Positions 16,843-29,256 are shown, counted from the stretch's first letter. The stretch is 64,000 bases of DNA from Enterobacter quasihormaechei (GCF_004331385.1 NZ_SJON01000018.1:1-64000), one strand, 5' to 3'. Made by a program: numbers and translations. Notes: generated from the sequence alone by a model not told the origin.

Positions 16843-17742
16843 TCAGCGCAAAAGTTGACAGTCCGGCGGCAACCGGCACTGCAACGCGCCGGGCAAAACT
16901 TCGATGCGGAATCGCTCACCGCTGAGCGGCTCTCCGTCAAGGTTAAAGGTCATGCCGTGGGGGGCGATCACCTCAAACCACGCGGATGTGCCGTCGATGA
17001 TGTTAGGGCTCTCCTCCGGCTGCGTCAGCGTCGTAAACAGCGCGGGCAGCAGCCCGTCGCCGGTAAAAATGCGCAGCTGAAGTTGACCGTCATTAATCAA
17101 TGCTTCCGGGCAAAGCTGCTGTCCGCCGCCCGCCTGCCGCCCGTTGCCGATACCAATCACCAGCGCGTTGCCCTGCCAGTGGAAGTTCTCACCGTGGATT
17201 TCACAGCTGTCCGGCTTGAGCGTGTCCATGCGCATCAGGCCGTGAATGAGATACGAGACGCCGCCCAGCGCGGCCTTCAGCTTTTCCGGCGTTTCGCTGG
17301 TGATCCGCGTGCCGAAACCGCCCGTCGCCATATTGATAAAGCAGGTTTTTTCATTCACCTGAGCGATATCGACGGGGGTCGCTTTACCGAGGATGGCCAG
17401 TTGCAGCGCTTTTCCTAAATCCTCAGGTATGCCGGCGCTGGTGGCAAAATCATTGGCGGTACCGAGCGGTAAAATGCCCATCACCGGGCGTTCTGCTGTG
17501 TTGAGGTCAATCAGCGCGCCGGCGATTTCGTTGATCGTTCCGTCGCCGCCGCCGGAAATAATGGTTTCAGCGCCTAACCTGATGCCCTCGTCGATATAGC
17601 GTGCCGCATCGCCTTTTTCAAAGGTCACCCGCACGTGAATGCGCGCGCCATCTTCACGCAATTCGGTAATCGCCTGGCGCAACAGATCGTTGCCTGCACT
17701 TTTGCCGTTGAGAATTAATAAACTGTCTGGATAGGTTGCCAT
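16843..17742 (-). CDS. yegS: Lipid kinase YegS
   Basis: A 299-residue member of the diacylglycerol kinase catalytic family. It has [13 protein letters not shown] at the N-terminus, the nucleotide-binding [15 protein letters not shown] motif, [13 protein letters not shown] and a C-terminal beta-sandwich with [13 protein letters not shown]. In E. coli YegS phosphorylates phosphatidylglycerol in vitro; the in vivo substrate is unclear. The length matches E. coli YegS. It is convergent with fbaB and lies downstream of the CyaR gene on the same strand. Confidence 0.93.
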   Translation of the reverse strand: MATYPDSLLILNGKSAGNDLLRQAITELREDGARIHVRVTFEKGDAARYIDEGIRLGAETIISGGGDGTINEIAGALIDLNTAERPVMGILPLGTANDFATSAGIPEDLGKALQLAILGKATPVDIAQVNEKTCFINMATGGFGTRITSETPEKLKAALGGVSYLIHGLMRMDTLKPDSCEIHGENFHWQGNALVIGIGNGRQAGGGQQLCPEALINDGQLQLRIFTGDGLLPALFTTLTQPEESPNIIDGTSAWFEVIAPHGMTFNLDGEPLSGERFRIEVLPGALQCRLPPDCQLLR

Positions 17743-17820
17743 CCGGTTTGCTCCCTTTTTTAACTATAGAAAGAGTGTATCCCAGAGAAGAACAAAGCGG
17801 GTAAGAACAGGATGAAAGGC

Positions 17821-17906
17821 AAAAAATAAGCCCGCGTAAGGGAGATTACGCAGGCTAAGGAGGTGGTTCCTGGTACAGCTAGCATTTATGGGTTATGTTT
17901 TTCAGC
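17821..17906 (-). ncRNA. cyaR: CyaR small RNA
   Basis: On the minus strand the 86 nt starting at GCTGAAAAACATAACCC reproduce E. coli CyaR (RyeE) nearly base for base. The 5' stem contains CATAACCCATAA, then comes the single-stranded seed ACCAGGAACCACCTCC, and the terminator stem GCCTGCGTAA/TTACGCGGGC ends in TTATTTTTT. CyaR is an Hfq-dependent RNA that pairs with ribosome sites such as those of ompX, luxS and nadE. It sits downstream of yegQ as in E. coli. A -10 TATTAT (17918-17913) and a CRP half-site centred at -41.5 precede it. Confidence 0.96.
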
Positions 17907-17939
17907 GGGGGGATAATACCCGTATTGAACGAAGCGGTA

Positions 17940-17955
17940 TGTGATCCGATTCTAA
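17940..17955 (-). promoter_or_regulatory. Predicted CRP site of cyaR
   Basis: TGTGA-N6-TCTAA (read on the plus strand) has one perfect CRP half-site and one with 3 of 5 matches. Its centre lies at -41.5 from the CyaR start at 17906, the class II activation position. It agrees with the known cAMP-CRP dependence of cyaR in E. coli and Salmonella. Confidence 0.7.
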
Positions 17956-17990
17956 GAATTATCCCAGCGTGAAAAAATCCCGTTGATTGA

Positions 17991-19352
17991 CTATTTGCCG
18001 TGTGGATTTCGGGTATTTTCACCTTCAAAATTACGCATCAGCAGCGCAAACTCCAGCTCTACCTCTTCAGGTACCGGCAGCCAGACCACATGGCCATCGC
18101 CCGGTGCGACCTCAATCGCCTCACCTTTTTTGTTTTCCAGGTGCTCCAGGCGGAAGTTCATGTTGCCCTGCGGCGTCATCAGCTCCAGGCTGTCGCCTTT
18201 GGTGAATTTGTTTTTTACGGCGACGGCAGCCAGCGGGCCTTTACGCTCGCCGGTGAAGTCACCGACAAACTGCTGGCGTTCAGAAATCGAGTAGCCATGC
18301 TCGTAGTTCTGGTAGTCGTCGTGGGTGTGACGACGCAGGAAACCTTCGGTATAGCCGCGATGCGCCAGACCTTCCAGCGTTTCCAGCAGGCTGGTGTCGA
18401 ACGGTTTACCGGCGGCGGCATCGTCGATGGCTTTGCGATACACCTGCGCGGTGCGGGCGCAGTAGTAGTAGGACTTGGTGCGGCCTTCGATTTTCAGCGA
18501 GTGCACGCCCATCTGGGTTAAACGCTCCACGTGTGCGATGGCGCGCAGATCCTTCGAGTTCATGATGTAGGTGCCGTGCTCGTCTTCAAAGGCGGTCATG
18601 TACTCGCCCGGACGTTTGGCTTCTTCAATCATAAACACGCTGTCTGTCGGCGCGCCGATACCCAGCGTTGGCTCAACGTTGGTGACCGGGATCGGCTCGT
18701 GTTTATGCACGATGTTCCCGATCTCATCCTCTTTGCCTTCCTGAACGTTATATTCCCAGCGGCAGGCGTTGGTGCAGGTGCCCTGGTTCGGGTCACGCTT
18801 GTTGATATAGCCAGAGAGCAGGCAGCGGCCGGAGTAGGCCATGCACAGCGCGCCGTGGACGAAGATTTCGATCTCCATATCCGGCACCTGGGTGCGGATC
18901 TCTTCGATCTCTTCGAGAGACAGCTCGCGAGACAGAATGACGCGGGTCAGCCCCATCTGCTTCCAGAATTTCACCGTCGCCCAGTTGACGGCGTTAGCCT
19001 GCACCGAAAGGTGAATGTCCATCTCCGGGAAGTTCTCCCGAACCAGCATGATTAAACCCGGGTCCGACATGATCAGCGCGTCCGGCCCCATCTCCACGAC
19101 CGGCTTCAGGTCGCGAATGAACGTTTTCAGCTTGGCGTTGTGCGGCGCGATGTTCACCACCACGTAGAATTTTTTGCCCAGGGCATGCGCTTCGTTAATG
19201 CCGAGCTGAAGATTCTCGTGGTTGAATTCGTTGTTACGCACGCGCAGCGAGTAGCGCGGCTGGCCCGCGTAGACGGCGTCGGCACCATAGGCGAAAGCGT
19301 AACGCATATTTTGCAGCGTTCCCGCCGGGGAAAGGAGTTCCGGTTTAAACAT
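17991..19352 (-). CDS. trhP: tRNA 5-hydroxyuridine synthesis protein TrhP (YegQ)
   Basis: A 453-residue protein of the U32 'peptidase' family. The family signature EIFVHGALCMAYSGRCLLSG is intact, followed by the Cys-rich CTNACRWEY segment expected to bind an iron-sulfur cluster. The length equals E. coli YegQ. In E. coli TrhP is needed for prephenate-dependent formation of 5-hydroxyuridine at the wobble base of several tRNAs, so it is not expected to be a protease. It is a single-gene unit upstream of cyaR; the gap to cyaR contains the sRNA promoter. Confidence 0.93.
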   Translation of the reverse strand: MFKPELLSPAGTLQNMRYAFAYGADAVYAGQPRYSLRVRNNEFNHENLQLGINEAHALGKKFYVVVNIAPHNAKLKTFIRDLKPVVEMGPDALIMSDPGLIMLVRENFPEMDIHLSVQANAVNWATVKFWKQMGLTRVILSRELSLEEIEEIRTQVPDMEIEIFVHGALCMAYSGRCLLSGYINKRDPNQGTCTNACRWEYNVQEGKEDEIGNIVHKHEPIPVTNVEPTLGIGAPTDSVFMIEEAKRPGEYMTAFEDEHGTYIMNSKDLRAIAHVERLTQMGVHSLKIEGRTKSYYYCARTAQVYRKAIDDAAAGKPFDTSLLETLEGLAHRGYTEGFLRRHTHDDYQNYEHGYSISERQQFVGDFTGERKGPLAAVAVKNKFTKGDSLELMTPQGNMNFRLEHLENKKGEAIEVAPGDGHVVWLPVPEEVELEFALLMRNFEGENTRNPHGK

Positions 19353-19472
19353 GTTTGTTCTCGTTCTGATGACAGGTCAGATCCGCATACACCTGGTGCA
19401 GCGGTAAGGGGAGATCCCCCACTTTAAGGGCGGGCATTGTAGCGCTGCGGGGCGGGGAGGTAAAGTTCTTGT

Positions 19473-19500
19473 GCCGGGTGACGGCTTCGCCTTACCCGGC
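19473..19500. repeat. REP element downstream of baeR
   Basis: GCCGGGTGACGGCTTCGCC... through TTACCCGGC is a canonical single REP palindrome, located 20 bases past the baeR stop on the minus strand. It is probably an mRNA 3'-stabilising or gyrase/DNA Pol I binding repeat as known for REP sequences. Confidence 0.8.
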
Positions 19501-19520
19501 CTGGATTGTCCCGCAGCTGA

Positions 19521-20243
19521 CTAGGCAATCCTGCACGCGTCCGCTTCCCATCGATACCCCACGCCGTACACCGCACGAATAAACGACTGGTCGGCATCCA
19601 GCGACTCCAGCTTGCGGCGCAGGTTTTTGATGTGGCTGTCGATGGTGCGGTCCGTCACCACGCGGTAATCGTCATACAGATGATTGAGCAGCTGTTCGCG
19701 GGAAAACACTTTCCCCGGCTCGTGGGAGAGCGTTTTCAGCAGGCGGAACTCCGCAGGGGTGAGGTCCAGCAGCTTGTTGCGCCAGCTCGCCTGGAAGCGG
19801 CTTTCGTCGACAATCAGCGGGCTTTGCGCATCCAGCACCTGCAATTCACGCTGCGGCTTGCAGCGGCGGAGGATGGTTTTCACGCGAGCAACCACTTCGC
19901 GCGGGCTGTAAGGCTTGCAGATATAATCGTCGGCGCCGATTTCAAGCCCCAGCAGGCGGTCGATCTCTTCAATTTTGGCCGTCACCATCACGATGGGTAC
20001 GTCGGAGAAACGACGAATTTCACGGCACAGGGTCAGGCCGTCAGTACCAGGGAGCATCAGATCCAGCAGGATCAGATCCGGCGGCGTCTGGCGCACGTAG
20101 GGCAGCACCTGGTCGCCGTGGCTGATAAGCGTGGGCGCGTAGCTCGCGGTACGCAAATAGTCAATCAGCAGTTGCCCCAGTTTAGGTTCGTCTTCCACGA
20201 TCAAAATGCGCGGTGTGTTGTCGTCAATCGGTAACTCGGTCAT
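19521..20243 (-). CDS. baeR: Envelope-stress response regulator BaeR
   Basis: A 240-residue OmpR-family regulator. The receiver domain has the acidic pair IVEDE, phospho-acceptor Asp61 in ILLDLMLPG, and the conserved Lys in CKPYSP. The C-terminal winged helix shows [21 protein letters not shown] and VGYRWE. It is activated by BaeS in response to envelope stress (indole, flavonoids, metals in E. coli) and drives mdtABCD, including its own operon. It overlaps baeS by 4 nt and is the last gene of the efflux operon. Length and sequence match E. coli BaeR closely. Confidence 0.97.
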   Translation of the reverse strand: MTELPIDDNTPRILIVEDEPKLGQLLIDYLRTASYAPTLISHGDQVLPYVRQTPPDLILLDLMLPGTDGLTLCREIRRFSDVPIVMVTAKIEEIDRLLGLEIGADDYICKPYSPREVVARVKTILRRCKPQRELQVLDAQSPLIVDESRFQASWRNKLLDLTPAEFRLLKTLSHEPGKVFSREQLLNHLYDDYRVVTDRTIDSHIKNLRRKLESLDADQSFIRAVYGVGYRWEADACRIA

Positions 20244-21643
20244 GCTTCCCTCGATAAATCCCGTTCCAGAGGTAACTCTACTGTAATGCTAACCCCGCCA
20301 AAAGGCGAATGGGCGGCGCGGATGGTGCCGCCGTGGGCTTCCACAATGTTAACGCAAATCGCCAGCCCAAGGCCGGAACCGCCGCTGGCGCGGTTGCGGG
20401 AACCTTCGGTGCGATAGAAGCGCTCGAACAGTTTTTCCAGCTGCGCATCCTTCACGCCAGGGGCGGAGTCCGCGAAGGTCAGGGCAAAGCGCCCGTTTTC
20501 CTGCTTGCCGGAGATATGCAGCGCGCCGCCGCCGTCGGTATAGCGAAGGCTGTTCTCCAGCAGATTATTGAATAATTGCATCAGGCGATCTTTGTCGCCA
20601 AACACCACCGCGCTGTCCGGCAGCGAGAGGTTGATTTTCAGGTCACGGCTGGCGAAGCGTTCGCGGAACGCGCCGGTCACGACTTCAAGAATATTGATCA
20701 CGTCGATTGGAGCTTTCTGGTAGGCCAGGGCGCCTTCGTCGGACATGGAAAGCTGATGCAGATCGTCCACCAGCTTGGTCAGCGTACCGACTTCCGCCTG
20801 TAACGAGGCCACGGACTCGGGAGTGAACTGCCGCACGCCGTCCTGAATCGCCTCCAGCTCGCCGCGCAGCACCGCCAGCGGGGTGCGCAGCTCGTGCGAA
20901 ATGTCGGCCATAAAGTCGCGGCGCATCTGCTGGTTTTTCTCCAGCGTGCTGGCGAGCTGGTTAAAGTCCTGCGCCAGCTTGCCCAGCTCGTCCTGACTGC
21001 GGGTGTCCACGCGGGTCGAGAAATCACCCGCCGCCAGCTTGTGTGTGCCCTCAACAAGGCGCTTAACCGGCGCCAGCAGGCCGCGCGCCAGCGGGAAGGT
21101 GGCGAGCGCGGCAAGCAGGGTAGAGAGCGCGACAATCAGCCAGCTGGTCTGACGCTGCTGGCGGTCAAAGTTGATGTCGGTGTTGCGCGTCAGCCGCTCG
21201 ACCGGCGAGGCGATAACCCAGCCCACCGTGGCACCGTTCGAGGTGATGGCGCGCTTTGTGCCGTCCGGCGGTACCGGCGAGCGCGGGCCAACGAGCACGC
21301 GCATCTCCTGATCAATCACCCAGAACTGGGTGCGCCAGCCGTGCGGCGGCATCCCCGGCCCCGGGCGGTCGTCGTCATTATCGTGCTCCAGCGAGCGCAG
21401 AATTTGAAATATAAAGCGGTCATTATTGCGCAGAAAACGCCAGTTACCGTGCAGGCTGTACTGCTCGCCCAGCGCGTCGCTTAAGCCCTGTAAGCGCTGT
21501 TCGTTACCGTGCTTGATGTAGTCAATAAACCCGCGCTCAAAACTGACCCGCACCGCCCAGTGCATGGTTATCAGCAGGACAATACAGGTGGCGAAAATCG
21601 CCACAAAAAGCTTACCGGTGATCCCCGGACGCCAGAATTTCAT
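20240..21643 (-). CDS. baeS: Sensor histidine kinase BaeS
   Basis: A 467-residue inner-membrane sensor kinase with two transmembrane segments (about residues 10-32 and 167-190) around a periplasmic sensor. A HAMP linker follows ([17 protein letters not shown]), then the dimerisation H-box [13 protein letters not shown] with phospho-acceptor His250. The ATPase domain has N-box [10 protein letters not shown] and G2 box [11 protein letters not shown]. It phosphorylates BaeR. A Pro-rich periplasmic loop ([12 protein letters not shown]) lies around residue 90-100. It overlaps mdtD and baeR by 4 nt each. Confidence 0.96.
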   Translation of the reverse strand: MKFWRPGITGKLFVAIFATCIVLLITMHWAVRVSFERGFIDYIKHGNEQRLQGLSDALGEQYSLHGNWRFLRNNDRFIFQILRSLEHDNDDDRPGPGMPPHGWRTQFWVIDQEMRVLVGPRSPVPPDGTKRAITSNGATVGWVIASPVERLTRNTDINFDRQQRQTSWLIVALSTLLAALATFPLARGLLAPVKRLVEGTHKLAAGDFSTRVDTRSQDELGKLAQDFNQLASTLEKNQQMRRDFMADISHELRTPLAVLRGELEAIQDGVRQFTPESVASLQAEVGTLTKLVDDLHQLSMSDEGALAYQKAPIDVINILEVVTGAFRERFASRDLKINLSLPDSAVVFGDKDRLMQLFNNLLENSLRYTDGGGALHISGKQENGRFALTFADSAPGVKDAQLEKLFERFYRTEGSRNRASGGSGLGLAICVNIVEAHGGTIRAAHSPFGGVSITVELPLERDLSREA

Positions 21644-23055
21644 GGTGCACTCCTTTTGCCGCGTCGGAGCACGACATTTTTGGTCGTGTCATTCGGTACT
21701 CTGGCAAAGATAAAAGCGGGCAGGGCGACGATCGCCGCCATGCTGAGGTAGGTGTATAAAAAGACCTGATGCGCGACGGGGGTGTCGACGCTGAGGTGGT
21801 GCTGGCCGTACATGCCGAGCAGCAAGCCGGCCACCGTGACCCCCACGCTCATGGAGAGCTGCATGATCATCGACAGCAGGCTGTTACCGCTGCTCGCCAG
21901 CTCGTCCGGCAGATCTTTCAGCGTGAGGGTGTTCATCGACGAGAAGCGCATGGAGTTGACGATCCCCTGGCAGAACAGCACCAGCGGCAGGACGTAGTAC
22001 CAGCCCATCAGCGCCACGGTCATAAACAGCAGGGTGACCAGCGCCAGCCCGAGCGTGGCGGCCACCAGCACGCGGCGGTAGCCAAAGCGGTTTACCACCT
22101 GCACCACTATACGCTTCATCCCCATGCTGCCGAGCACCATCGGGATCATCATCAGCCCCGCGTGGAACGGCGAAAAGCCCATCCCAATCTGTAAAAATAC
22201 CGGCGTCATAAACGGCAGCATGCCGCTGCCGATACGTCCGGCGAAGCTGCCCAAAAGCCCCAGACGGTAGGTTGGGGTGTTAAACAAGTTCAGGCTGAAC
22301 AGCGCCCTGTCGTTGCCTCTGGCATGCCACAGATACCAGAGAATAGCGGTGACACCCAGCGCCACCAGCAGGGCGAGCGACAGGGACGAAATCCCCAGCC
22401 CTTTTTGCCCGTCCAGCGCCAGGGTGAGCGTCGCCATGCCGGCGGCCAGCAGGATGAAGCCAAAGAAATCAAAGCGCCGGGTCTGCATTTTATAGTTCGG
22501 CATCAGCGTCAGGGTGGCAATCGCGCCGATGATACCGACCGGCAGGTTAATCAGGAAGATCCAGTGCCAGGAAGCGTACTCCACCAGAATACCGCCCAGC
22601 GCCGGGCCAAGCAGCGGGCCGACCTGACCGGGCAGGGTGACAAAGGTCATCGCTGCCATATACTGCGCGCGCGGAACAATTTTCATCACCGTTAGCCGCC
22701 CGACGGGCACCATCATTGCGCCGCCGACGCCCTGTAGCACGCGCGCCATCACCAGCTGGTCAAGAGTATTGGCCTGAGCGCAAAACAGCGACCCGGTGGT
22801 AAACAACACGATGGCGGTGAAGAAGATGTTCCGCACGCCGACCTTATCCGCCAGCCAGCCGCTGGCGGGCAGCATCACGGCGACCGTCAGCACGTAGGCG
22901 ACAATCACCATATGCATATGCAATGGGCTCTCCCCCAGGCTTTTTGCCATCGAGGGGAGGGCGGTGTTCACGATAGTCGTGTCCAGCGACTGCATAAAGA
23001 AGCCGAACGCGACTATCCACAACTGCCAGCGAACGTTACCGGGAAGGTCGGTCAT
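21640..23055 (-). CDS. mdtD: MFS transporter MdtD/IceT
   Basis: A 471-residue DHA2-type major facilitator protein with about 14 membrane segments. It has the motif-A-like loop [14 protein letters not shown] and motif C-like [15 protein letters not shown]. Although named for multidrug transport, the Salmonella homologue IceT exports iron-citrate, so drug export should not be assumed. It is encoded directly after mdtC with no intergenic base and overlaps baeS by 4 nt. Length and sequence agree with E. coli MdtD. Confidence 0.93.
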   Translation of the reverse strand: MTDLPGNVRWQLWIVAFGFFMQSLDTTIVNTALPSMAKSLGESPLHMHMVIVAYVLTVAVMLPASGWLADKVGVRNIFFTAIVLFTTGSLFCAQANTLDQLVMARVLQGVGGAMMVPVGRLTVMKIVPRAQYMAAMTFVTLPGQVGPLLGPALGGILVEYASWHWIFLINLPVGIIGAIATLTLMPNYKMQTRRFDFFGFILLAAGMATLTLALDGQKGLGISSLSLALLVALGVTAILWYLWHARGNDRALFSLNLFNTPTYRLGLLGSFAGRIGSGMLPFMTPVFLQIGMGFSPFHAGLMMIPMVLGSMGMKRIVVQVVNRFGYRRVLVAATLGLALVTLLFMTVALMGWYYVLPLVLFCQGIVNSMRFSSMNTLTLKDLPDELASSGNSLLSMIMQLSMSVGVTVAGLLLGMYGQHHLSVDTPVAHQVFLYTYLSMAAIVALPAFIFARVPNDTTKNVVLRRGKRSAP

Positions 23056-26000
23056 TTACTCGGTCACCGTGGTTCTCTTTTTACGCGAAAAACGCAGCCG
23101 CAGCCGGTCGAAGAACAGATAGACCACCGGCGTGGTGTAGAGCGTCAGGAGCTGGCTCATCACCAGGCCACCGACGATCGTGATCCCCAGCGGCTGACGC
23201 AGTTCAGAGCCGTCGCCGCCGGAAATGACCAGCGGCAGCGCGCCGAAGAGTGCCGCCAGCGTGGTCATCATAATCGGGCGAAAACGCAGCAGACAGGCCT
23301 GGAATATCGCCTCGTCCGGCGTCAGGTTGCCGTTGCGCTGGGCGTCCAGCGCAAAGTCGACCATCATTATCGCGTTTTTCTTCACGATGCCAATCAATAG
23401 CATGATCCCGATGAGCGCGATAAGACTGAATGGGGCACCGAACAGCTCCAGCGCCAGCAGTGCCCCCACGCCCGCAGAGGGAAGCGTGGAGAGAATGGTC
23501 AACGGATGCACGTAGCTTTCATACAGCACGCCCAGCACGATATACACCGTGGCAATGGCCGCCAGAATCAAAATGACCTGCGAATTCATGGTGTCCTGGA
23601 ACACCTGCGCTGTACCGGCAAAACTGCCGCGCACGGAGGAGGGTACCCCGAGCTGGGTCATGGCGCGGTTAATGGCATCGCTGGCCTCAGACAGCGACGA
23701 GCCGGTTGGCAGGTTAAACGAGACGGTCGAGGCGGCGGAAAGCCCCTGGTGGTTCACCGACAGCGGCGCGTTCGAGGGCTGCCAGCTGGCGAAGTACGAC
23801 AGCGGTATCGCCTTACCGTCATCATTGATCACAAACATCTTATCCAGCGCGCTGATGTCCTGGGTGTAGCGCGGATCCACCTCCATCACCACCTTGTACT
23901 GGTTCATCGGCTGATAGATGGTGGAGACTTCACGCTGCCCGAAGGCGTTGTTCAGCAGGCTGTTGGCCGCCTCCACGTTAATGCCCAGGCGGGCCATGGT
24001 TTCACGATCGTAGGTGAGCGCCATCTCCGCACCGTTGTTTTGGCTGTCAGAGTTCACGTCAGCCAGCTGCGGCAGAGCGGCCAGCGCTTTTCGGATCTTC
24101 GGCTCCCACTCGCGCAGGGCAGCTAAATCGTCCGAGAGCAGGGTGTACTGATAGCTGGCGTTGGCCTGTCGTCCGCCGACGCGGATATCCTGAACGGCCA
24201 TCAAAAACAGGTTCGCCCCCGGCTCTTTGGCGAGCTTCACCCGCAGACGGTCAATGATCTGCTGCGCCGTTTCGTGACGTTCACCGCGCGGCTTAAGGGT
24301 AATAAACATCATCCCGCTGTTAACGCGCGAGCCGCCGGTAAAGCCGGTGACGTTGTCTACGGCCGGATCCTCACGGATGATTTTCATAAAGTCCTGAAGC
24401 TTGCCGCGCATCGCCTGGAACGAAATGCTCTGGTCCGCCTGAATACCCCCCATCAGCACGCCGGTATCCTGCTCCGGGAAAAAGGTTTTCGGGATGGTGA
24501 TGTACATCCAGACGTTGAGCACGATGGTGCCCATCAGCACCAGCCCGACAATACGCGTGTGGTTCAGCACCCATTTCAGCGATTTGCCATAGCCTGACTG
24601 CATTGCCATCAGGACGCGGCCAAAGCCTTTCCGGCGCGGCTGCGAGTGCGGTTGGCTGCGCTTGAGCATCCAGCCGCACATCATTGGCGTCAGCGTTAGC
24701 GAAATCACCAGTGAGATACCGATGGCGACGGAAAGCGTGACGGCAAATTCGCGCAGCAGTCGTCCCGGCAGGCCGCCCATCAGCAGCAGCGGCAGGAACA
24801 CCGCCACCAGCGACAGGCTCATGGACAGTACCGTAAAGCCCACTTCACGCGTACCCTGAAGCGCCGCCTGGAGCGGCTTCATGCCCGCTTCCAGATGGCG
24901 CGAGATATTTTCCAGCACCACGATGGCGTCATCCACCACAAACCCGGTGGCAATCGTCAGCGCCATCAGCGACAGGTTGTTAAGGCTGAAGCCGCACAGG
25001 TACATGGCGGCAAAGGTGCCAATCAGCGACACCGGGACCGCCACCGCCGGGATCAGCGTGGCGCGACCCGATCGCAGGAACAGGAACACCACCAGGATCA
25101 CCAGCGCGACGGAAATAATCAGGGTCTGCTCCACCTCTTCGAGCGAGGCGCGGATGGTAGGGGAGCGGTCCTGCGCAATCTGGAGATCGATCGCCGCCGG
25201 AATGGTTTCCTGAAGCTCCGGCAGCCGCTCGCGGATGCTGTTCACCGTCTGGATGATGTTGGCTTCCGGCAGCTTGCGGATCATCAGCAAAATGGCCGGT
25301 TTGGCGTTGGTCATCCCGGCGTTGCGCACGTCCTGCACCGAATCGGTAACGCTGGCGACGTCGCTCAGGCGCACCGCCGCGCCGTTGTTGTAATGAATAA
25401 TCAGCGGCTGATACTCGGCGGCGGTTTTCAGCTCGTCGTTGGTCTGGATCTGCCAGCGGTGGCTGCTGTCCTCAATCGCCCCCTGCGGTTTACGCACGTT
25501 GGCGTTGCTGATGGCGGAACGCACGTCGTCCAGCGACACGCCCTGGTTAAAGAGCGCCTGCGGATTCAGGCCCACGCGCACGGCGGGCAGAGAGCTGCCG
25601 CCGACGTCCACGTCGCCCACGCCGTCAATCTGGGCAATGGTCTGCGCCAGTTGCGTGGAGGCAAAATCGTACAGCTCGCCCTGGGAGTAGGTCTCCGACG
25701 TGAGCGTCAGGATCATGATCGGCGCATCGGACGGGTTGGCCTTGCGGTAGGTCGGACGGCTCGGCATGCCGCTCGGCAGCAGGCTTTGGGCGGCGTTAAT
25801 CGCGGCCTGCACGTCACGCGCCGCGCCGTTGATGTCCCGGTCGAAGTTAAATTCCAGAATGATGCGCGTGCTGCCCAGCGAACTGCTGGAGGTCATCTCG
25901 TTAACCCCGGCAATTCGCCCAAGCGATCGCTCAAGCGGCGTGGCCACCGATGAGGCCATGGTTTCCGGCGATGCACCCGGCAGCGAGGCGCTGACCATGA

Positions 26001-26133
26001 TCACCGGGAAATCCACCTGCGGCAGCGGCGCCACCGGCAGCAGGCGGAAGCCCAGCACGCCGCACAGGGTGATGGCGACGGAGAGTAAAATCGTCGCCAC
26101 CGGACGGTAAATGAAGAGGGCGAAAAACTTCAC
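23056..26133 (-). CDS. mdtC: RND efflux permease subunit MdtC
   Basis: A 1025-residue resistance-nodulation-division pump subunit with 12 membrane segments and two large periplasmic loops. RND hallmarks include [16 protein letters not shown] (TM4 proton-relay Asp pair) and [15 protein letters not shown] (TM10 Lys). It forms a heterotrimer with MdtB (two MdtB to one MdtC in E. coli), exporting bile salts, novobiocin and similar compounds through TolC. It starts immediately after the mdtB stop, consistent with coupled translation. Length equals E. coli MdtC. Confidence 0.97.
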   Translation of the reverse strand: MKFFALFIYRPVATILLSVAITLCGVLGFRLLPVAPLPQVDFPVIMVSASLPGASPETMASSVATPLERSLGRIAGVNEMTSSSSLGSTRIILEFNFDRDINGAARDVQAAINAAQSLLPSGMPSRPTYRKANPSDAPIMILTLTSETYSQGELYDFASTQLAQTIAQIDGVGDVDVGGSSLPAVRVGLNPQALFNQGVSLDDVRSAISNANVRKPQGAIEDSSHRWQIQTNDELKTAAEYQPLIIHYNNGAAVRLSDVASVTDSVQDVRNAGMTNAKPAILLMIRKLPEANIIQTVNSIRERLPELQETIPAAIDLQIAQDRSPTIRASLEEVEQTLIISVALVILVVFLFLRSGRATLIPAVAVPVSLIGTFAAMYLCGFSLNNLSLMALTIATGFVVDDAIVVLENISRHLEAGMKPLQAALQGTREVGFTVLSMSLSLVAVFLPLLLMGGLPGRLLREFAVTLSVAIGISLVISLTLTPMMCGWMLKRSQPHSQPRRKGFGRVLMAMQSGYGKSLKWVLNHTRIVGLVLMGTIVLNVWMYITIPKTFFPEQDTGVLMGGIQADQSISFQAMRGKLQDFMKIIREDPAVDNVTGFTGGSRVNSGMMFITLKPRGERHETAQQIIDRLRVKLAKEPGANLFLMAVQDIRVGGRQANASYQYTLLSDDLAALREWEPKIRKALAALPQLADVNSDSQNNGAEMALTYDRETMARLGINVEAANSLLNNAFGQREVSTIYQPMNQYKVVMEVDPRYTQDISALDKMFVINDDGKAIPLSYFASWQPSNAPLSVNHQGLSAASTVSFNLPTGSSLSEASDAINRAMTQLGVPSSVRGSFAGTAQVFQDTMNSQVILILAAIATVYIVLGVLYESYVHPLTILSTLPSAGVGALLALELFGAPFSLIALIGIMLLIGIVKKNAIMMVDFALDAQRNGNLTPDEAIFQACLLRFRPIMMTTLAALFGALPLVISGGDGSELRQPLGITIVGGLVMSQLLTLYTTPVVYLFFDRLRLRFSRKKRTTVTE

Positions 26134-29100
26134 TTACGCCTCCTCTTCACGTTTCGGGAAGCGGCTTTTCGTCCACAGCGCCAGACGGTCGAACAGCAGG
26201 TAGATGACCGGCGTGGTAAACAGCGTCAGCACCTGGCTGACCAGCAGGCCGCCCACCATGCCGATACCCAGCGGACGGCGCAGCTCTGCCCCCACGCCGG
26301 TGCTCAGCATCAGCGGCAGGGCGCCCAACAGGGCCGCCAGGGTGGTCATCAGGATCGGACGAAAACGCAGCAGGCAGGCCTGGAAAATGGCCTCGCGCGG
26401 CGCCATACCCTGTTCGCGCTCGGCGGCCAGCGCAAAGTCGATCATCATGATGGCGTTTTTCTTCACGATCCCGATAAGCAGGATGATGCCAATGATCGCA
26501 ATCACGTCCAGCTCGCTCCCCGCCAGCATCAGCGCCAGCAGCGCCCCCACGCCCGCCGTCGGCAGGGTGGAGAGGATGGTGATCGGGTGGATAAAGCTTT
26601 CATACAGCACGCCAAGCACGATATACATCGCCACCACCGCCGCGACGATCAGCCAGACGGTGCTGCCCAGCGCGGCCTGGAACGCCAGCGTACTGCCCTG
26701 GAACTGGGTCTGAATATCGGACGGGAAGCTCAGTTCCTTCTCCGCGCCCAGAATGGCCTCCACCGCTTCGCCCAGGGAATAGCCGTCCGGCACGTTGAAC
26801 GAAATGGTGGTAGACGGGAACTGATCGAGATGGTTAATCGACAGCGGGGCGTGACGCTCTTCCACCGTGGCAATCGCGTTGAGCGGCACAATACCGCCAT
26901 CTTTGCTGGTCAGGCGCACCGAGTCCAGGGCGGCCAGCCCCGGCGTGTTCTCGGTGTTGTGTTCCAGCACCACGCGATACTGATTCGCCTGGGTGTAAAT
27001 GGTGGAGATCAGACGCTGGCCAAAAGCGTTATACAGCGCGTTATCCACGTCGGACATGGTAATGCCCAGACGGCTGGCGGTGTCGCGGTTGACGTTCACG
27101 TACGCCGCCAGCCCTTTGTCCTGCCAGTCGCTGCTGACGTCAGAAACCTGCGGCAGCGCTTTCAGCTTGTCCACCAGCTGCGGCACCCAGGTGCTGAGCG
27201 CATCAAGCGAGGTGGCCTGAAGCGTGAACTGGTACTGCGTGCGGCTCACCTGCGTATCAATGGTTAAATCCTGAATCGGTTGCAGGTACAGCTGAATGCC
27301 CGGCACGCGCGCCACGGCGCGTTGCAGGCGCTCGATCACCGCGTTGACGCGATCGTCGCGGTCATCAAGCGGTTTGAGGTTAATTTGCAGGCGGGCGCTG
27401 TTAAGTGATGGGTTGGTGCCGTCCACGCCCACGTAGGCGGTCAGGCTTTCCACCGCCGGATCTTTCATGATGATTTCCGACACCTGCTGCTGGCGCTGCG
27501 CCATATTCGCGAAGGAGACCGACTGCGGGGCCTGGAGCGTGCCCTGAATAATGCCGTTGTCCTGAATCGGGAAGAAGCCTTTCGGAATGAAAATCCACAG
27601 CATGACGCTGAGCGCCAGCGTGCCGAGGGCCACGCCGAGCGTCGCCCACGGATGGTTCAGCACTTTTGCCAGCACGCGACCGTAGGCGGCAATGATGCGC
27701 TCGAACATCCGCTCGGAGGCGCGGGAGAAGCGGTTTTGCTTGCGCAAAGAGTCATGGCTCAGCATGCGGGCGCACATCATCGGCGTCAGCGTCAGCGACA
27801 CCACGGCAGAGATCAGAATGGCGACGGCCAGCGTCACGGCAAATTCGCGGAACAGGCGACCTACGATATCCCCCATAAACAGCAGCGGGATCAGCACCGC
27901 AATCAGCGAAAAGGTCAGCGAGATGATGGTAAAGCCAATTTCTCCCGCGCCCTTCAGCGCGGCGGCTAACGGCTTTTCACCTTTTTCGATATAGCGCGAG
28001 ATGTTCTCGATAACGACGATGGCATCGTCCACCACGAACCCGGTGGCGATGGTGAGCGCCATCAGCGTCAGGTTGTTAATCGAAAAGTCGAGAAATACCA
28101 TTACCGCGAACGTTCCCACCAGCGAGAGCGGCACGGCAACGGCGGGAATGATGGTTGCCGGAACGTTGCGCAGGAACAGGTAGATGATCATGACCACCAG
28201 CGCAATCGCCAGCATCAGCTCGAACTGCGTGTCCGATACCGAGGCGCGAATGTTGGTGGTGCGATCCGACAGCACCTTCACGCTGACCGATTTCGGCAGG
28301 CTTTCCACCAGCTGCGGCAGCATGGTGCGAATGCTGTCGGCAGTATCAATAATGTTCGCGCCCGGCTGGCGCTGAACGTTCATGACGATCGCCTGCTGCT
28401 TATTGGCCCACGCCCCGAGCCAGCTGTTTTCAGCCCCTTGCTCAACGGTGGCAACGTCCCCGAGGCGGATTGGCGCGCCGTTTTGATAGGCCACAATCAG
28501 CTGGCGGTATTCATCGGCGGACTGCATCTGGTCGTTGGCGGAGAGCGTGACCGCGCGGGTTGGGCCGTCCAGCGAGCCCTTCGCTGAGTTAACGTTGGCG
28601 CTGCTGATGGCGGTGCGAATGGTTTCACTGGTTAACCCCAGCGCGGCAATGGCCTGGGCATTAAGCTTAACGCGCACGGCGGGGCGTTGTCCCCCTGCGA
28701 GCGTCACCAGCCCGACGCCGGTCACCTGCGAAATCTTTTGCGCCACGCGGGTTTCGACCATGTCCTCCACCTGCGTCATCGGCATGGCGGAGGAGGTGAC
28801 GGCAAGCGTCATGATCGGCGGGTCTGCCGGGTTCACCTTGCTGTAAACCGGCGGGTTCGGCAGGTCAGACGGCAGCAGGTTGGTGGCGGCGTTAATGGCG
28901 GCCTGCACCTCCTGTTCCGCGACGTCCAGCGACAGCGCGAGCTGGAACTGAAGCGTGACGACGGAGGCGCCGCCGGAGCTCTGGGAGGACATCTGCTTCA
29001 GGCCAGACATCTGGCCGAACTGACGCTCCAGCGGGGCGGTGATTGCGGACGTCACCACGTCCGGACTGGCGCCCGGATAGAGGGTGACAACCTGAATCGT

Positions 29101-29256
29101 CGGGTAGTCTACTTCCGGCAGCGCCGACACGGGCAGAAAACGGTAGCCAATGATCCCGGCCAGCAGGATCGCCACCATCAACAGGGTCGTCGCAACCGGA
29201 CGTAAAATGAACAGGCGTGATGGCCCACCTGTAGAGCTCGGCGGCATCACCTGCAT
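26134..29256 (-). CDS. mdtB: RND efflux permease subunit MdtB
   Basis: A 1040-residue RND pump subunit, the partner of MdtC, with the same architecture: 12 membrane helices, [16 protein letters not shown] with the relay Asp pair, and [15 protein letters not shown]. The N-terminus [16 protein letters not shown] is diagnostic for MdtB. The start shares one base with the mdtA stop codon. The MdtB2C trimer uses the proton gradient in the inner membrane to extrude amphipathic compounds via MdtA and TolC. Confidence 0.97.
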   Translation of the reverse strand: MQVMPPSSTGGPSRLFILRPVATTLLMVAILLAGIIGYRFLPVSALPEVDYPTIQVVTLYPGASPDVVTSAITAPLERQFGQMSGLKQMSSQSSGGASVVTLQFQLALSLDVAEQEVQAAINAATNLLPSDLPNPPVYSKVNPADPPIMTLAVTSSAMPMTQVEDMVETRVAQKISQVTGVGLVTLAGGQRPAVRVKLNAQAIAALGLTSETIRTAISSANVNSAKGSLDGPTRAVTLSANDQMQSADEYRQLIVAYQNGAPIRLGDVATVEQGAENSWLGAWANKQQAIVMNVQRQPGANIIDTADSIRTMLPQLVESLPKSVSVKVLSDRTTNIRASVSDTQFELMLAIALVVMIIYLFLRNVPATIIPAVAVPLSLVGTFAVMVFLDFSINNLTLMALTIATGFVVDDAIVVIENISRYIEKGEKPLAAALKGAGEIGFTIISLTFSLIAVLIPLLFMGDIVGRLFREFAVTLAVAILISAVVSLTLTPMMCARMLSHDSLRKQNRFSRASERMFERIIAAYGRVLAKVLNHPWATLGVALGTLALSVMLWIFIPKGFFPIQDNGIIQGTLQAPQSVSFANMAQRQQQVSEIIMKDPAVESLTAYVGVDGTNPSLNSARLQINLKPLDDRDDRVNAVIERLQRAVARVPGIQLYLQPIQDLTIDTQVSRTQYQFTLQATSLDALSTWVPQLVDKLKALPQVSDVSSDWQDKGLAAYVNVNRDTASRLGITMSDVDNALYNAFGQRLISTIYTQANQYRVVLEHNTENTPGLAALDSVRLTSKDGGIVPLNAIATVEERHAPLSINHLDQFPSTTISFNVPDGYSLGEAVEAILGAEKELSFPSDIQTQFQGSTLAFQAALGSTVWLIVAAVVAMYIVLGVLYESFIHPITILSTLPTAGVGALLALMLAGSELDVIAIIGIILLIGIVKKNAIMMIDFALAAEREQGMAPREAIFQACLLRFRPILMTTLAALLGALPLMLSTGVGAELRRPLGIGMVGGLLVSQVLTLFTTPVIYLLFDRLALWTKSRFPKREEEA

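Noticed and set aside
17991..19352. YegQ as a collagenase-like protease
   Set aside because: The U32 'peptidase' name is historical; the iron-sulfur type cysteines and the E. coli orthologue point to tRNA hydroxylation.
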